A stretch of DNA of 64,000 bases from Croceicoccus sediminis (GCF_007570835.1 NZ_SUNC01000002.1:124001-188000), one strand, 5' to 3'; counted from the first letter of the stretch, positions 52,749-62,180 are shown. Program-made: numbers and translations. Notes: generated by a model from the sequence alone, not told the origin.

Positions 52749-53210
52749 TCAGGCCGCGCTGCGGTTCGAGTCGCTGGTCAGCAGGGCGTAGACTGCCTCT
52801 TCGTTCTGCGCTTCGGCAAGGCGATCGCGCAAGCGGTCGTCGCGCATCATGCGCGAAATCGCGGCCAGCGCATGAAGATGGGTCGCGCCGGAATTGTCGG
52901 GCGACAGCAGGCCAAAGGCGATTTCAACCGGCAGACCATCGGCCGAATCGAACGTTACCGCCGTCGACAGACGCAACACCGCGCAGACCGGGCGACGCAG
53001 TCCCGGAATGCGGGCATGCGGGATCGCAACCCCGCGACCGAAGCCCGTACTTCCCAGGCGTTCGCGTTCTTCCAGCGCTTCCATCACGGAAACGGCGTTG
53101 AGGTCGTAAACCGCGGCAAAGCGATCGGCGAGCGCCTGGAGCACTTCACCTTTCGACATGGCGTTCGACATCCCGACAGCAGCGGGATCGAGCAGATACA
53201 GCGCACTCAT
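52749..53210 (-). CDS. ptsN: Nitrogen-type PTS enzyme IIA
   Basis: The product has 153 residues. The phosphorylated His is in GFGRGVAIPHARIP (about 66), with LLSPDNSGATHLHALAAISR near 100-120. It takes phosphate from the regulatory PTS and controls nitrogen, potassium or polymer metabolism. It follows hpf with about 210 bp between, the typical order after rpoN in many proteobacteria; rpoN itself is not here. Confidence 0.92.
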   Translation of the reverse strand: MSALYLLDPAAVGMSNAMSKGEVLQALADRFAAVYDLNAVSVMEALEERERLGSTGFGRGVAIPHARIPGLRRPVCAVLRLSTAVTFDSADGLPVEIAFGLLSPDNSGATHLHALAAISRMMRDDRLRDRLAEAQNEEAVYALLTSDSNRSAA

Positions 53211-53421
53211 ATCAGTTACAGTTCATTCCAGCCTTACAATCGCCGTCCCGCCTGTTTCATAGCGGGTACGACAGGGTAACGGCCAAGCGCGGCTAGGCGC
53301 GAGGGAACACCCCGCGCCTGTCCGGCCCTTGCGAACTCTTCTCCCTGATTCGCAAACCGATTAGGGTCCGCCCCTTCCTTTCAACGGAAGGCCCTTTCGC
53401 CTCAACAGGCGCCAGCGGACA

Positions 53422-54003
53422 TTACTGCGACGGCTCGACCCAGCCGATCGTGCCGTCGGAGCGGCGGTAAACCATATTATGCCGTCCGGTGCCAGCATTT
53501 TTGAAAAACAGGGCCGGAGTGTTGCGCAGATCGAGCAGCATCACTGCGTCCGAAACCGAAGTTTCGGGAATGTCGGTCCGCGTTTCGGCAATGATCGGGG
53601 GGGCGTCGGTTTCGATGACGTCTTCGCCATCATCTTCCATTTCGGGCGCGGCACCGAACACGGTATAGGCCGCGTCTTCCAGCTTGAGCGCGTATTCGGC
53701 CTGTTCGTGGCGATCCTTCAGGCGGCGCTTATAACGGCGCAGCTGCTTGTCGATCTTTTCCGCCGCCTTGTCGACGGCCTGGTGCGCGTCCTGCGCCTCG
53801 GCGTGGCCTTTCAGAATCAGGCCCTGCATCACGTGCGTGACGATGTCGGCGGTAAAGCTGTCATGCGGGCCCTTGCCCAACGTGACCTGGGACGAGATCG
53901 CCCGGTTGAAATACTTGTCTACGATTGCGTTGAGTCTGTCGGAGGCGTGTTCCTGAAGCGCTGCACCCGTCTCGACCTGGTGACCGGAAACGCGAATATC
54001 CAT
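53422..54003 (-). CDS. hpf: Long-form ribosome hibernation promoting factor
   Basis: The product has 193 residues. The N-terminal RaiA/HPF domain (1-100) has MDIRVSGHQVETG and LRRYKRRLKDR. An acidic linker (110-135) leads to the C-terminal dimerisation domain with VMLLDLRNTPALFFKNAGTG and VYRRSDGTIGWVEP. The long form pairs ribosomes into 100S dimers in stationary phase. ATG 54003 is fixed by AGGAG 6 nt upstream. Confidence 0.93.
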   Translation of the reverse strand: MDIRVSGHQVETGAALQEHASDRLNAIVDKYFNRAISSQVTLGKGPHDSFTADIVTHVMQGLILKGHAEAQDAHQAVDKAAEKIDKQLRRYKRRLKDRHEQAEYALKLEDAAYTVFGAAPEMEDDGEDVIETDAPPIIAETRTDIPETSVSDAVMLLDLRNTPALFFKNAGTGRHNMVYRRSDGTIGWVEPSQ

Positions 54004-54073
54004 CGACAACTCCTATTTTTAGTCTTCTTTTACATACCCATCGAAAGGGCAAGGAGCGTGGCGCCGATCTGGT

Positions 54074-54775
54074 TCAGCCCGCGACCGCTCCTTCATTCCA
54101 GATGGGGTCTTTCAACGTCGCGATAAAGGCCTGGTGCCGCGCAATTTCGTCCGCGCTCGCCACATGGGGACGAGCCGGTCTCAATTCGCGCCGGACAACG
54201 ACGGTTTCCACTTCGATTGAAACTTCCTGCGCCGCCGCCTCGACCGCCAGTTCAAGGCCGATCTGGCGGCCGCCGGTCAGTTCAACGTAAAGCTGGGCCA
54301 ACAGGTCGGCGTCGAGCAATGCGCCGTGCTTGGTACGATGGCTGCGGTCGATGCCGTAACGGGTGCACAATGCGTCGAGCGAGAGCTTTGCGCCGGGGTG
54401 CTTTTTCTTGGCGATCTGCACGGTGTCGATCATGCGCGAGGTGCAGACCACTTCGTGCCCGCACATGCCCAGTTCGGCATTGATGAAGCCGAAGTCGAAC
54501 CCCGCGTTATGCGCGACCAGCGGCGAATCGCCGATGAATTCGAGGAATTCGGCGACCTTTTCGGCAAAGCGCGGCTTGTCCGACAGGAAAGCGGCCGAAA
54601 GCCCGTGCACGGCCTCTGCCTCTGCGGGCATGTCGCGATCGGGATTGAAATATTCGTGATAGACGCGGCCCGTGGCGACCCGGTTGATCATTTCGATACA
54701 GCCGATTTCGACGAGACGGTCCCCGGTCCGGGGATCAAGGCCAGTGGTTTCGGTATCGAACACGATTTCGCGCAT
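54074..54775 (-). CDS. dnaQ: DNA polymerase III epsilon subunit (proofreading exonuclease)
   Basis: The product has 233 residues. The DEDDh exonuclease motifs are complete: FDTETTGLD near 6, VAHNAGFDFGFI near 86 and the HGALLDADLLA region near 149. The C-terminal 60 residues bind the polymerase in this family. ATG 54775 is chosen at the start of the MREIVFDTETTG homology. Confidence 0.93.
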   Translation of the reverse strand: MREIVFDTETTGLDPRTGDRLVEIGCIEMINRVATGRVYHEYFNPDRDMPAEAEAVHGLSAAFLSDKPRFAEKVAEFLEFIGDSPLVAHNAGFDFGFINAELGMCGHEVVCTSRMIDTVQIAKKKHPGAKLSLDALCTRYGIDRSHRTKHGALLDADLLAQLYVELTGGRQIGLELAVEAAAQEVSIEVETVVVRRELRPARPHVASADEIARHQAFIATLKDPIWNEGAVAG

Positions 54776-54864
54776 CTGAAAAACTATGCGCTTCGCCCGC
54801 CCCCGTGGCAAGTGGAGATCGGCGCGCGGAACGAACCTTGTGCGCCGCTGGTTCTGACAGGCAG

Positions 54865-55881
54865 ATGCCGATCAAGCCCGCCCCCGACTTTTCATGGATA
54901 AAACCCGATCCCCACGGGATTTTCGTGGAGCCATGCAACGCGTGGATCGACCCGTCGAAGCCGGTGGAAACGGCGCTCGTCACCCACGGCCATGCCGATC
55001 ACGCACGCGGCGGGCACGGCGCGGTCTTCGCGACTCGGGAGACGCTTGCGATCATGGACCTGCGCTATGGCGGAGCCGGACGAGACGTGATGATACCGAT
55101 GCGTGAGCCGGTGGACATCGGCGGCGGCGTCACGGCGACCTATTTCCCGGCAGGCCACGTGCTGGGCAGCGCGCAGATCCTGCTGGAACATGCCGGAGAG
55201 CGAGTCGTCGTCACCGGCGATTACAAGCGGCGGCCCGATCCGACCTGCGAGCCGTTCGAAGTCGTCCCGTGCGACATCTTCATCACCGAGGCCACGTTCG
55301 GGCTTCCTGTCTTCAAACATCCGCCGATCGCGGGCGAGATGCGCAAGTTGCTCGATGCGCGCGAACAGCGGCCCGAGGGCTGCGTCGCGGTGGGGGCCTA
55401 TGCGCTGGGCAAGGCGCAACGGGTGATCTGCGAATTGCGGCGCGCAGGATATGACGAGCCGATCTACCTGCACGGCGCACTGGAGAAGATGTGCGCCCTT
55501 TATGAAGAGCTTGGAGTGCCGCTGGGCGAATTGCGCAGCGCGACCGGCATCAAGAAGGACGAATTGAAGGGCCAGATCGTCCTGTGCCCGCCATCCGCGC
55601 TGAACGACAGGTGGAGCAGGCGGCTGCCCGATCCCGTGACCGCGATGGCTTCGGGCTGGATGCGCGTGCGCCAGCGGGCGCGGCAGAGGAACGTCGAACT
55701 GCCGCTCGTCATTTCGGACCATTGCGACTGGGACGAACTGACCCAGACCATAACCGAGGTCGATCCGGCCGAGACATGGGTGACACATGGCCGCGAAGAA
55801 GCCCTGCTCCGCTGGTGCCAGCTCAATCAGCGCCGCGCCCGCGCCCTCGCCATGGTCGGTTACGAGGATGAGGACGACTGA
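54865..55881 (+). CDS. Ligase-associated DNA exonuclease (metallo-beta-lactamase fold)
   Basis: The product has 338 residues. The metal site appears in VTHGHADHARGGHG near 40, AGHVLGSAQI near 98 and VTGDYKRRPDP near 116; SDHCDWDEL lies near 290. It matches the exonuclease always found beside the ATP-dependent ligase that follows, and processes damaged 3' ends. ATG 54865 has ACAGG before it. Its stop overlaps the ligase start (TGATG). Confidence 0.9.
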   Translation: MPIKPAPDFSWIKPDPHGIFVEPCNAWIDPSKPVETALVTHGHADHARGGHGAVFATRETLAIMDLRYGGAGRDVMIPMREPVDIGGGVTATYFPAGHVLGSAQILLEHAGERVVVTGDYKRRPDPTCEPFEVVPCDIFITEATFGLPVFKHPPIAGEMRKLLDAREQRPEGCVAVGAYALGKAQRVICELRRAGYDEPIYLHGALEKMCALYEELGVPLGELRSATGIKKDELKGQIVLCPPSALNDRWSRRLPDPVTAMASGWMRVRQRARQRNVELPLVISDHCDWDELTQTITEVDPAETWVTHGREEALLRWCQLNQRRARALAMVGYEDEDD

Positions 55882-57479
55882 TGCGCGCCTTCGCCACCCT
55901 GGTCGACAGGCTTACTTATACGCGCAGCCGTAATGCGAAGCTGGACCTGATCGCGGACTATCTACGCACGACGCCCGATCCGGACCGGGGCTGGGCACTG
56001 GCGGCGCTGACCGGCGCGCTGGATTTTCCCGCCGTCAAGTCGAGCACGATCCGCAACCTGCTGACCGAGCGGGTCGATCCGGTGCTCTATACCCTGTCGC
56101 GCGATTACGTGGGCGACACCGCTGAAACCGCCAGCCTGCTGTGGCCCGCGCCCGAGGGCGAAGATCCGAGCGACGAGCCGAGCCTTTCCGAAGTGGTCGA
56201 CCTGCTGCGCGCGATGACCCGCAGCACGGTGTTGACCGAATTGCCGAAACTGCTCGACCGGCTGGACGCCAATGGCCGCTATGCCTTGCTGAAATTCGCC
56301 ACCGGCGCGATGCGGATCGGCGTTTCGGCCCGCCTTGCCCGCGTTGCATTTGCACAAGCCTTCGATGTGTCGGTCGATGAGGTGGAAGAGTACTGGCACG
56401 GGGTCGAACCGCCGTACCCCACCCTGTTCGCCTGGGCCGCCGAGGGCGCGCCGCCGCCGCGCACCGATCTCGTCCCGCTGTTCCGTCCCTTCATGCTGGC
56501 CCACCCGCTGGACGAGACCGTGGTGTCGATGGACGACTATGCGGCAGAGTGGAAATGGGACGGCATCCGCGTGCAGCTGGTACACATAAACGGCGAAACC
56601 CGCGTCTATTCGCGCAGCGGCGACGATATCTCCGCGACTTTCCCCGAAATGGCCGAGGCTTTGGACTTTCCCGCGGTGCTGGACGGCGAATTGCTGGTGC
56701 GCGGCAGCCACCAGGGCGGCGAAGAAGGTGGCGCGGCCAGTTTCAACGCCCTGCAGCAAAGGCTGGGCCGCAAGACCGTATCGAAGAAGATGCTGCGCGA
56801 GGCGCCCGCCTTCGTCCGGCTTTACGATGTCATGATCCGCGATGGGGAGGATTTGCGCGAACTTGGCTGGGCCGAGCGGCGCGAGCATCTCGAACTGCTG
56901 ATGGACCGGCTGGACCCTAAACGGTTCGACTTGTCCCGTCTGATCGAGGCGGACAGCTTCGAGGACCTGGCCACCATCCGCGAAGGCGCGCGCGACGATG
57001 CGATCGAGGGCGTGATGCTGAAACGCCGCGATTCGCCCTATATCGCGGGCCGCAAGGTCGGGCTCTGGTACAAGTGGAAGCGCGATCCGCTGCTGATCGA
57101 CTGCGTGCTGATGTATGCCCAGCGCGGGTCGGGCAAGCGGTCCAGCTTCTATTCCGATTTCACTTTCGGTTGCTGGGACGGCGATCCCGACAAGGGCGCG
57201 GACCTGCTTCCCGTGGGCAAGGCCTATTTCGGATTCACCGACGACGAGCTGAAATGGCTGGACCGCCACGTGCGGCAGAACACCGTCAACCGCTTTGGCC
57301 CCGTGCGCGAAACCGACAAGTCGCTGGTGCTGGAGATCGCGTTCGATTCGGTCCACGAAAGCAAGCGGCACAAGTCCGGCCTTGCCATGCGTTTCCCGCG
57401 TATCAACCGCATCCGGCAGGACAAGCCCGCACACGAGGCGGACCGGATCGCGGCGCTAAAGGCGCTCGTCCGCGATTAA
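55881..57479 (+). CDS. ATP-dependent DNA ligase (cisplatin-damage-response type)
   Basis: The product has 532 residues. A helical N-terminal domain (1-195) precedes the nucleotidyl-transferase core with catalytic K225 in EWKWDGIR, then ARSGDD-like YSRSGDD near 240 and LDGELLV near 275. An OB domain follows, with VMLKRRDSP and GLWYKWKRDP near 385-405. It seals breaks with ATP in a repair pathway together with the exonuclease. The helicase and phosphoesterase often linked to this pair are not adjacent. Confidence 0.92.
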   Translation: MRAFATLVDRLTYTRSRNAKLDLIADYLRTTPDPDRGWALAALTGALDFPAVKSSTIRNLLTERVDPVLYTLSRDYVGDTAETASLLWPAPEGEDPSDEPSLSEVVDLLRAMTRSTVLTELPKLLDRLDANGRYALLKFATGAMRIGVSARLARVAFAQAFDVSVDEVEEYWHGVEPPYPTLFAWAAEGAPPPRTDLVPLFRPFMLAHPLDETVVSMDDYAAEWKWDGIRVQLVHINGETRVYSRSGDDISATFPEMAEALDFPAVLDGELLVRGSHQGGEEGGAASFNALQQRLGRKTVSKKMLREAPAFVRLYDVMIRDGEDLRELGWAERREHLELLMDRLDPKRFDLSRLIEADSFEDLATIREGARDDAIEGVMLKRRDSPYIAGRKVGLWYKWKRDPLLIDCVLMYAQRGSGKRSSFYSDFTFGCWDGDPDKGADLLPVGKAYFGFTDDELKWLDRHVRQNTVNRFGPVRETDKSLVLEIAFDSVHESKRHKSGLAMRFPRINRIRQDKPAHEADRIAALKALVRD

Positions 57480-58570
57480 CGCCCGATCAGCGCGCTGCGC
57501 AGGATGCCCGCGATCCGCTGTGCCGCGCGACCGTCGCCGAACGCATCGCTTGGTTCCGGCATCGGCTGCGACAGCACTTCCTGGGCGCCACTCACGATCA
57601 GGTCGCGGTCATGCCCGACGAGGCGCGCAACCCCGGCGCGGATCGCGTCGGCCCGCTCCGTCACTTTGCGCAGCACCAGCAGCGGCCGTCCCAACGCGGT
57701 CGCCTCTTCCTGCACGCCGCCGCTGTCCGACACCACCAGCCGCGATGCCCGCATCAGGCGCAGAAAGGTAAAATAGTCGACCGCCGGGATCAGCGCGATC
57801 CGCGGCATGTCGGCCAGAAGGTCGCGCAGCACCGCACTTTCCGCGCGCGGATGCAACGGCAGCACGATCCGCACGTCGCGCCTTTCGGCCAGAGAGAGCA
57901 GGCCATAGGCAATCGCCTTCAGGGCCGCGGTGTCGTGTTCGCGCCGGTGCACCGTGGCCAGAACCAGCGCATGTCCCTGTGCCGCGGCGATATATTCGTT
58001 CGCCGCTTCGCCAAGCGCAGGATCGACATCCAGCCGCGCGCAGGCCCATTGGAGCGCGTCGACCACGGTATTGCCGACAACCTCGATACTCTCGGCGGCG
58101 ATGCTCTCCGCGATCAGGGCCCGGCGGGCGGTCTCGGTCGGGGCGAAATGCCACCGGGCCAGCGGGGTCACGAGCCGCCGATAGGCCTCTTCGGGAAAGG
58201 GCTGTGTCATATCGGCAGACCGCAGTCCTGCCTCTACATGGGCGACGGGAATGCGGCGATGAAAGGCCGCCATCGCGCCGGCCAGCGTGGTCGCGGTATC
58301 GCCCTGCACGATCACCGCACGGGGACGCCGCCGGTCCAGCGCCGCGCCGATCGTCTCGATCATACCGGAAAGCAGCCGGTCGACGCCCTCGCCTTCGGGC
58401 CGGTCCAGCGTTTCATCGGGCGTGATGCCCGCGATGGTCAGCAGGTCGCGGCCAAGATCGGCATGCTGGCCCGAATGGCAGAAACTGCGCCGCAGGCTCG
58501 GCTCATCCCCCAGCGCGCGCATCACGGGGACGAGCTTAATGATTTCCGGGCGCGTGCCGGCGATCGTCAT
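57476..58570 (-). CDS. wecB: Non-hydrolysing UDP-N-acetylglucosamine 2-epimerase
   Basis: The product has 364 residues. It converts UDP-GlcNAc to UDP-ManNAc for surface polysaccharide. Motifs: IAGTRPEIIKLVPV at the start, GDTATTLAGA near 95, HVEAGLRS near 115, TVHRRE near 210 and SDSGGVQEEATALG near 286-299. ATG 58570 begins right at the first strand, as usual. A TTG at 58642 would add 24 residues. Its stop overlaps the ligase stop by 4 bp (convergent). No other polysaccharide genes are adjacent. Confidence 0.9.
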   Translation of the reverse strand: MTIAGTRPEIIKLVPVMRALGDEPSLRRSFCHSGQHADLGRDLLTIAGITPDETLDRPEGEGVDRLLSGMIETIGAALDRRRPRAVIVQGDTATTLAGAMAAFHRRIPVAHVEAGLRSADMTQPFPEEAYRRLVTPLARWHFAPTETARRALIAESIAAESIEVVGNTVVDALQWACARLDVDPALGEAANEYIAAAQGHALVLATVHRREHDTAALKAIAYGLLSLAERRDVRIVLPLHPRAESAVLRDLLADMPRIALIPAVDYFTFLRLMRASRLVVSDSGGVQEEATALGRPLLVLRKVTERADAIRAGVARLVGHDRDLIVSGAQEVLSQPMPEPSDAFGDGRAAQRIAGILRSALIGR

Positions 58571-58735
58571 GACTGGCAAGAAAGTGCGACCCTTCGTATC
58601 TGCGACCGGCGGCTCATAGCTTTGAAAAACGGTCGCTTTCAACCAATCACTTGCAGTTTTTGACAGGTATCAAAGACCTTGGCCCGCATGGGGTGGATGA
58701 AAAAGCCTGCAGCAGTTCGACTGACGGGAACACGA

Positions 58736-59131
58736 ATGACAACGGCACCGCGCACACCATACGAAGCGCTTGGCGGGGCAGAGACCTTTCGCCGCATCAC
58801 CGACAGGTTCTACGACCTGATGGAAAGCGACCCGGCCTATGCGCAGCTTCGCGCCATGCACGCGCCCGATCTGGCGCCGATGCGCAGCGCGCTGGCGAGT
58901 TTCCTAGGCGGCTGGGCCGGCGGGCCGCGCGAATGGTTCGAAGCGAATCCGGGCCGCTGCATGTTCTCGGTCCACGCAGACTTTCCGATCGATGCCGACA
59001 CCGCCGATCAATGGGCCGAGGCGATGGAGCGTGCGATTGACGATGCGGAAATCGAAAACGCTGACCTTGCCGCGCAGCTTTCACAGCGGCTGACCACGAT
59101 GGCGCGCGGCATGGCCAAAGTCCCCGCCTGA
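58736..59131 (+). CDS. Group II truncated haemoglobin
   Basis: The product has 131 residues in the 2/2 globin fold. ITDRFYDLM carries the B10 aromatic; the GG turn and W regions of GGWAGGPREWF follow near 60. The proximal His is in CMFSVHADFPI near 80, with a conserved Trp in QWAEAM. It probably binds O2 or NO for detoxification or redox sensing. ATG 58736 follows CGGGAA. Confidence 0.88.
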   Translation: MTTAPRTPYEALGGAETFRRITDRFYDLMESDPAYAQLRAMHAPDLAPMRSALASFLGGWAGGPREWFEANPGRCMFSVHADFPIDADTADQWAEAMERAIDDAEIENADLAAQLSQRLTTMARGMAKVPA

Positions 59132-59135
59132 CGGG

Positions 59136-59414
59136 TCAGTCGATCTTCAGCACCTTTTCACGCGAAGTCGCGCCACGCACGATTTCGATCGTACCCGGCG
59201 CGATGCCCAGCGCCTTTGCCACCAGCTTGACGACGGCGCGGTTGGCCTTGCCATCCTCCGGCACGACCGTGACACGGGCGAGAAGCCGGTCGCCCTCGAT
59301 GGTCAGCGTCTCACGGCTGGCATTGGGGGTGACGCGAACGGGCAGAAGGCCGTCGGCCCCCGCAAGGGCGCGAACGGCATCGGGCGAAGGGAGAGGGGAT
59401 TTGGGCCGGGCCAA
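59136..59414 (-). CDS. DUF167 (YggU-family) protein
   Basis: The product has 92 residues. LPVRVTPNASRETLTIEGDR and the VTVVPEDGKANRAVVKLVAK segment are diagnostic of DUF167; function unknown. No ATG is available. TTG 59414, 3 bp after the carbonic-anhydrase stop, is the best start, so the two genes are coupled. Confidence 0.82.
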   Translation of the reverse strand: MARPKSPLPSPDAVRALAGADGLLPVRVTPNASRETLTIEGDRLLARVTVVPEDGKANRAVVKLVAKALGIAPGTIEIVRGATSREKVLKID

Positions 59415-59416
59415 GG

Positions 59417-59974
59417 TCAGCCCGCGATGGCGGCCTTGTGCGCCTTGGCGTTGTCCACGTAATGCGCCACGCCCCCCTGCATATCGGCAAGCGCCGCATC
59501 GCTGAGATCGCGCATGAACTTGGCCGGGCGGCCCGCCCAGAGCTGGCGCGCGGCGATGGTCTTGCCGCCGGTCAGCATCGCGCCTGCGGCCAGCATGCCG
59601 TCGCTCTCGATCACCGCCCCGCTCATCACGATAGCGCCAAGCCCGACGAAGGCGCGGTCGTGCAGGGAGCACCCGTGGACCATGGCCAAGTGACCGATCA
59701 GCACGTCTTCACCGATGATCGTGGGCCAGCCTGCGGGATTGGCCTCATCAGGGCTGTCGCAGTGAACGATCGAACCGTCCTGAATATTGGTGCGCGCGCC
59801 GATGTGGATGTGGTTCACGTCGGCGCGGATGACGCAGTTGTACCAGATGCTGACGTCGGGTCCGATCTCGACATCGCCGATGATGCGGCAACCCGGCGCG
59901 ATGAACGCGCTGTCGTGAATCTTCGGGGTCTTGCCGCCGAACGGGATGATCGAAACGCCGTCGGGTGCGGTCAT
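59417..59974 (-). CDS. Gamma-carbonic anhydrase-family protein
   Basis: The product has 185 residues in a left-handed beta helix of hexapeptide repeats, with three metal-binding His candidates: SIVHCDSP near 70, GHLAMVHGC near 93-98. It is a Cam/YrdA-type trimer and may hydrate CO2 or serve another role. Followed at once by DUF167. Confidence 0.9.
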   Translation of the reverse strand: MTAPDGVSIIPFGGKTPKIHDSAFIAPGCRIIGDVEIGPDVSIWYNCVIRADVNHIHIGARTNIQDGSIVHCDSPDEANPAGWPTIIGEDVLIGHLAMVHGCSLHDRAFVGLGAIVMSGAVIESDGMLAAGAMLTGGKTIAARQLWAGRPAKFMRDLSDAALADMQGGVAHYVDNAKAHKAAIAG

Positions 59975-60053
59975 GATGTTCTTCCTCGCACTTGCATGAA
60001 TTGAACCGTTCTATGGGGCAGCAGCGAGCACGCGTCCACGCCTGGCGAACCTT

Positions 60054-60590
60054 TCAGGTATCGATCCGGTACGTGACGTGGGGCTCGAGCGGGGACCCGG
60101 CCGGAATGCGTGGATGGTCGAAGTCCATCTCTTCCACCCGTTCCATGCCCAGCCGCTGCATGACCGCCTGGCTGCGATGATTGAGGACCGCGGTGATCGC
60201 GTAGATCGGCGCGCCGGGATAGATCGCCCTGGCATGTTCGATCGTCGCGCGGGCGGCTTCGGTCGCATAGCCCTTGCCCCAGCAGTCCCAGGCAAGTCGC
60301 CAGCCGATTTCGATCTCTCCGGCGATCGGGCCGACCGATGTGCGGTACATGCCCACGAACCCGATCACGCGCCCGTCGTCCTTGCGCTCGCACGCCCAGA
60401 ACGTGTGCCCCTGTTCCTGCGCCACCTTGTCCAGCCGTGCGATCATGGCCGCCGTCTGCTCACACGTCAGCAAGGGGCCTAGCGTTGCCATAACCTTGGG
60501 ATCGGTGCCCAGCACGTGCATCGCATCGATTTCGCCATCGTCGCCCACCTTCCAGTCGCGCAGGCGCAGGCGTTCGGTCTCGATTTCCAT
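60054..60590 (-). CDS. GNAT-family acetyltransferase (RimJ/RimL-like)
   Basis: The product has 178 residues. It opens with ETERLRLRDW and has the CoA loop CWGKGYATEAARATIEHA near 110, then MQRLGMERVE. The RimJ/RimL-like subgroup acetylates N-terminal amines or small molecules; the substrate is unknown. Its ATG overlaps the TAA of the upstream GNAT gene (TAATG). Confidence 0.88.
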   Translation of the reverse strand: MEIETERLRLRDWKVGDDGEIDAMHVLGTDPKVMATLGPLLTCEQTAAMIARLDKVAQEQGHTFWACERKDDGRVIGFVGMYRTSVGPIAGEIEIGWRLAWDCWGKGYATEAARATIEHARAIYPGAPIYAITAVLNHRSQAVMQRLGMERVEEMDFDHPRIPAGSPLEPHVTYRIDT

Positions 60591-61144
60591 TACGCTTCCT
60601 CAGGTCTTTGTAACGACCACACCATCGTCGGGTTTTCCTGTGGCGGATAGTCGGGGTCGTCGTAATCGAGGTTTTCGCGCCGCACCATGCCTAGCCGCTG
60701 CATCACGCGCCACGACCCGCGATTGGCCTGCGATGCCTGGGCATAGGCGACCGGCTGGTCGAAACGATCGAAGATCAGGCCAAGTACCGCGCCCGCTGCC
60801 TCTGTCGCATAGCCTTGCCCGTGGGCGTCGATGCGCAGCTGATAACCCACCTCGTATCCACCGCGTAATTCATCGGGTACGCTGGGCGACGATATCGGCG
60901 CGGTGCCGCACGATCCCAGCAGGGCACCGTCCGCAAGTCGTTCGACGGCCAGAAAGCCGTGACCGTCGCGATCCCACCCCTCGACCAGGCGAGCGAAAAC
61001 TTCCCGCGCACGATCTGGCGCAAGCTTGCCGCACAAGTGCTTGCGCACTTCGTCGGTGTTGAGATGCGCCTGCCAGTCCGCAAAGTCGTCCTCGCGCCAC
61101 TTGCGCAGGCGCAGGCGTTCGGTCTGGCAGATCGTGTCAGCCAT
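60590..61144 (-). CDS. GNAT-family acetyltransferase (RimJ/RimL-like)
   Basis: The product has 184 residues. It is similar in layout to the next gene: QTERLRLRKWREDDFADW at the start, the CoA loop AHGQGYATEAAGAVLGL near 108 and MQRLGMVRRENLDY near 150. The two look like an old tandem duplication. Its start overlaps the hemB stop by 8 bp, so it is read with hemB. Confidence 0.88.
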   Translation of the reverse strand: MADTICQTERLRLRKWREDDFADWQAHLNTDEVRKHLCGKLAPDRAREVFARLVEGWDRDGHGFLAVERLADGALLGSCGTAPISSPSVPDELRGGYEVGYQLRIDAHGQGYATEAAGAVLGLIFDRFDQPVAYAQASQANRGSWRVMQRLGMVRRENLDYDDPDYPPQENPTMVWSLQRPEEA

Positions 61145-62129
61145 TCAGCAGCCTTGCAGCAAGCGGCGCGTGATAGGTCAGCACCCCGCTCGCGCCCGCG
61201 CGCTTGAACGACATCAGCGTTTCGAGGACGAGCGCCTCACGCTCGCCTGCACCGGCGGCGACGGCGGCCTCGATCATCGCGTATTCGCCGCTTACCTGGT
61301 AGGCATAAACCGGCACCTCGAAAGCCTCGTGCACGCGGCGCACGATATCGAGATAGGGCAGGCCCGGCTTCACCATGACGCTATCGGCGCCTTCATCGAT
61401 GTCCATTTCCACTTCGCGCAACGCCTCGCGCCCGTTGCCGGGGTCCATCTGGTAGGTCTTCTTGTCACCTTTCAGCAGCCCGCCGGACCCGACCGCGTCG
61501 CGAAACGGGCCATAGAACGCGCTGGCGTACTTTGCGGCATAGGACATGATCTGGACATTGTGGTGTCCCTGTTCTTCCAGCGCTTCGCGGATCACGCCGA
61601 TGCGCCCGTCCATCATGTCCGAAGGTGCGACGATGTCCGCACCGGCGGCGGCCTGCACCAGCGCCTGACCGACCAGCGCCTCGACCGTGGCGTCGTTCGC
61701 GACATAGCCGTTGTCGTCGAGCAATCCGTCCTGCCCGTGGCTGGTATAGGGGTCGAGCGCGACATCGGTCAGCACGCCCAGATCGTCGCCGACCGCGTCC
61801 TTGATCGCCCGGATCGCGCGGCACATCAGGTTCTGCGGGTTGTGCGCCTCAGACCCGCTGTCATCGCGCAGATCGCGCGGCGTATTGGGAAACAGCGCGA
61901 CGCAGGGGATGCCCAGCGACACCGCCTCTTTCGCCCGCGCCGCAATGCCATCGACCGACCAGCGCGATACGCCGGGCAGCGATGCGACGGGGTCTTCCAC
62001 GCCGGTCCCTTCGGTCACGAAAAGCGGCCAGATCAGGTCGCCCGGGGTCAAAACGGTTTCGCGCAGCATCGCGCGGCTCCACGCGGTGGCACGGGTGCGG
62101 CGCATGCGAAGATTGGGATAGGTGCTCAT
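61137..62129 (-). CDS. hemB: Porphobilinogen synthase
   Basis: The product has 330 residues. It joins two 5-aminolevulinate molecules in haem synthesis. The Schiff-base Lys are in SYAAKYASAFYGP near 197 and VMVKPGLPYLD near 250. The metal-site stretch DVALDPYTSHG has no Cys cluster, which indicates the Mg-type enzyme usual in alphaproteobacteria. ATG 62129 starts the homology. First gene of the hemB-GNAT-GNAT operon. Confidence 0.94.
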   Translation of the reverse strand: MSTYPNLRMRRTRATAWSRAMLRETVLTPGDLIWPLFVTEGTGVEDPVASLPGVSRWSVDGIAARAKEAVSLGIPCVALFPNTPRDLRDDSGSEAHNPQNLMCRAIRAIKDAVGDDLGVLTDVALDPYTSHGQDGLLDDNGYVANDATVEALVGQALVQAAAGADIVAPSDMMDGRIGVIREALEEQGHHNVQIMSYAAKYASAFYGPFRDAVGSGGLLKGDKKTYQMDPGNGREALREVEMDIDEGADSVMVKPGLPYLDIVRRVHEAFEVPVYAYQVSGEYAMIEAAVAAGAGEREALVLETLMSFKRAGASGVLTYHAPLAARLLNG

Positions 62130-62180
62130 GGCGCAGTCTCCTGCCCCTTTGCCCATGTCGAACGCAAGTGGCTTGTCGCC

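Noticed and set aside
54800-54864. LexA box before the exonuclease-ligase pair
   Set aside because: GAACGAAC and GGTTC words occur, but no GTTC-N7-GTTC or GAAC-N7-GAAC spacing was found.
57074-58663. 529-codon plus-strand open frame across the ligase end and wecB
   Set aside because: Overlaps two well-identified genes in other frames and has shadow-like Arg/His/Ala composition.
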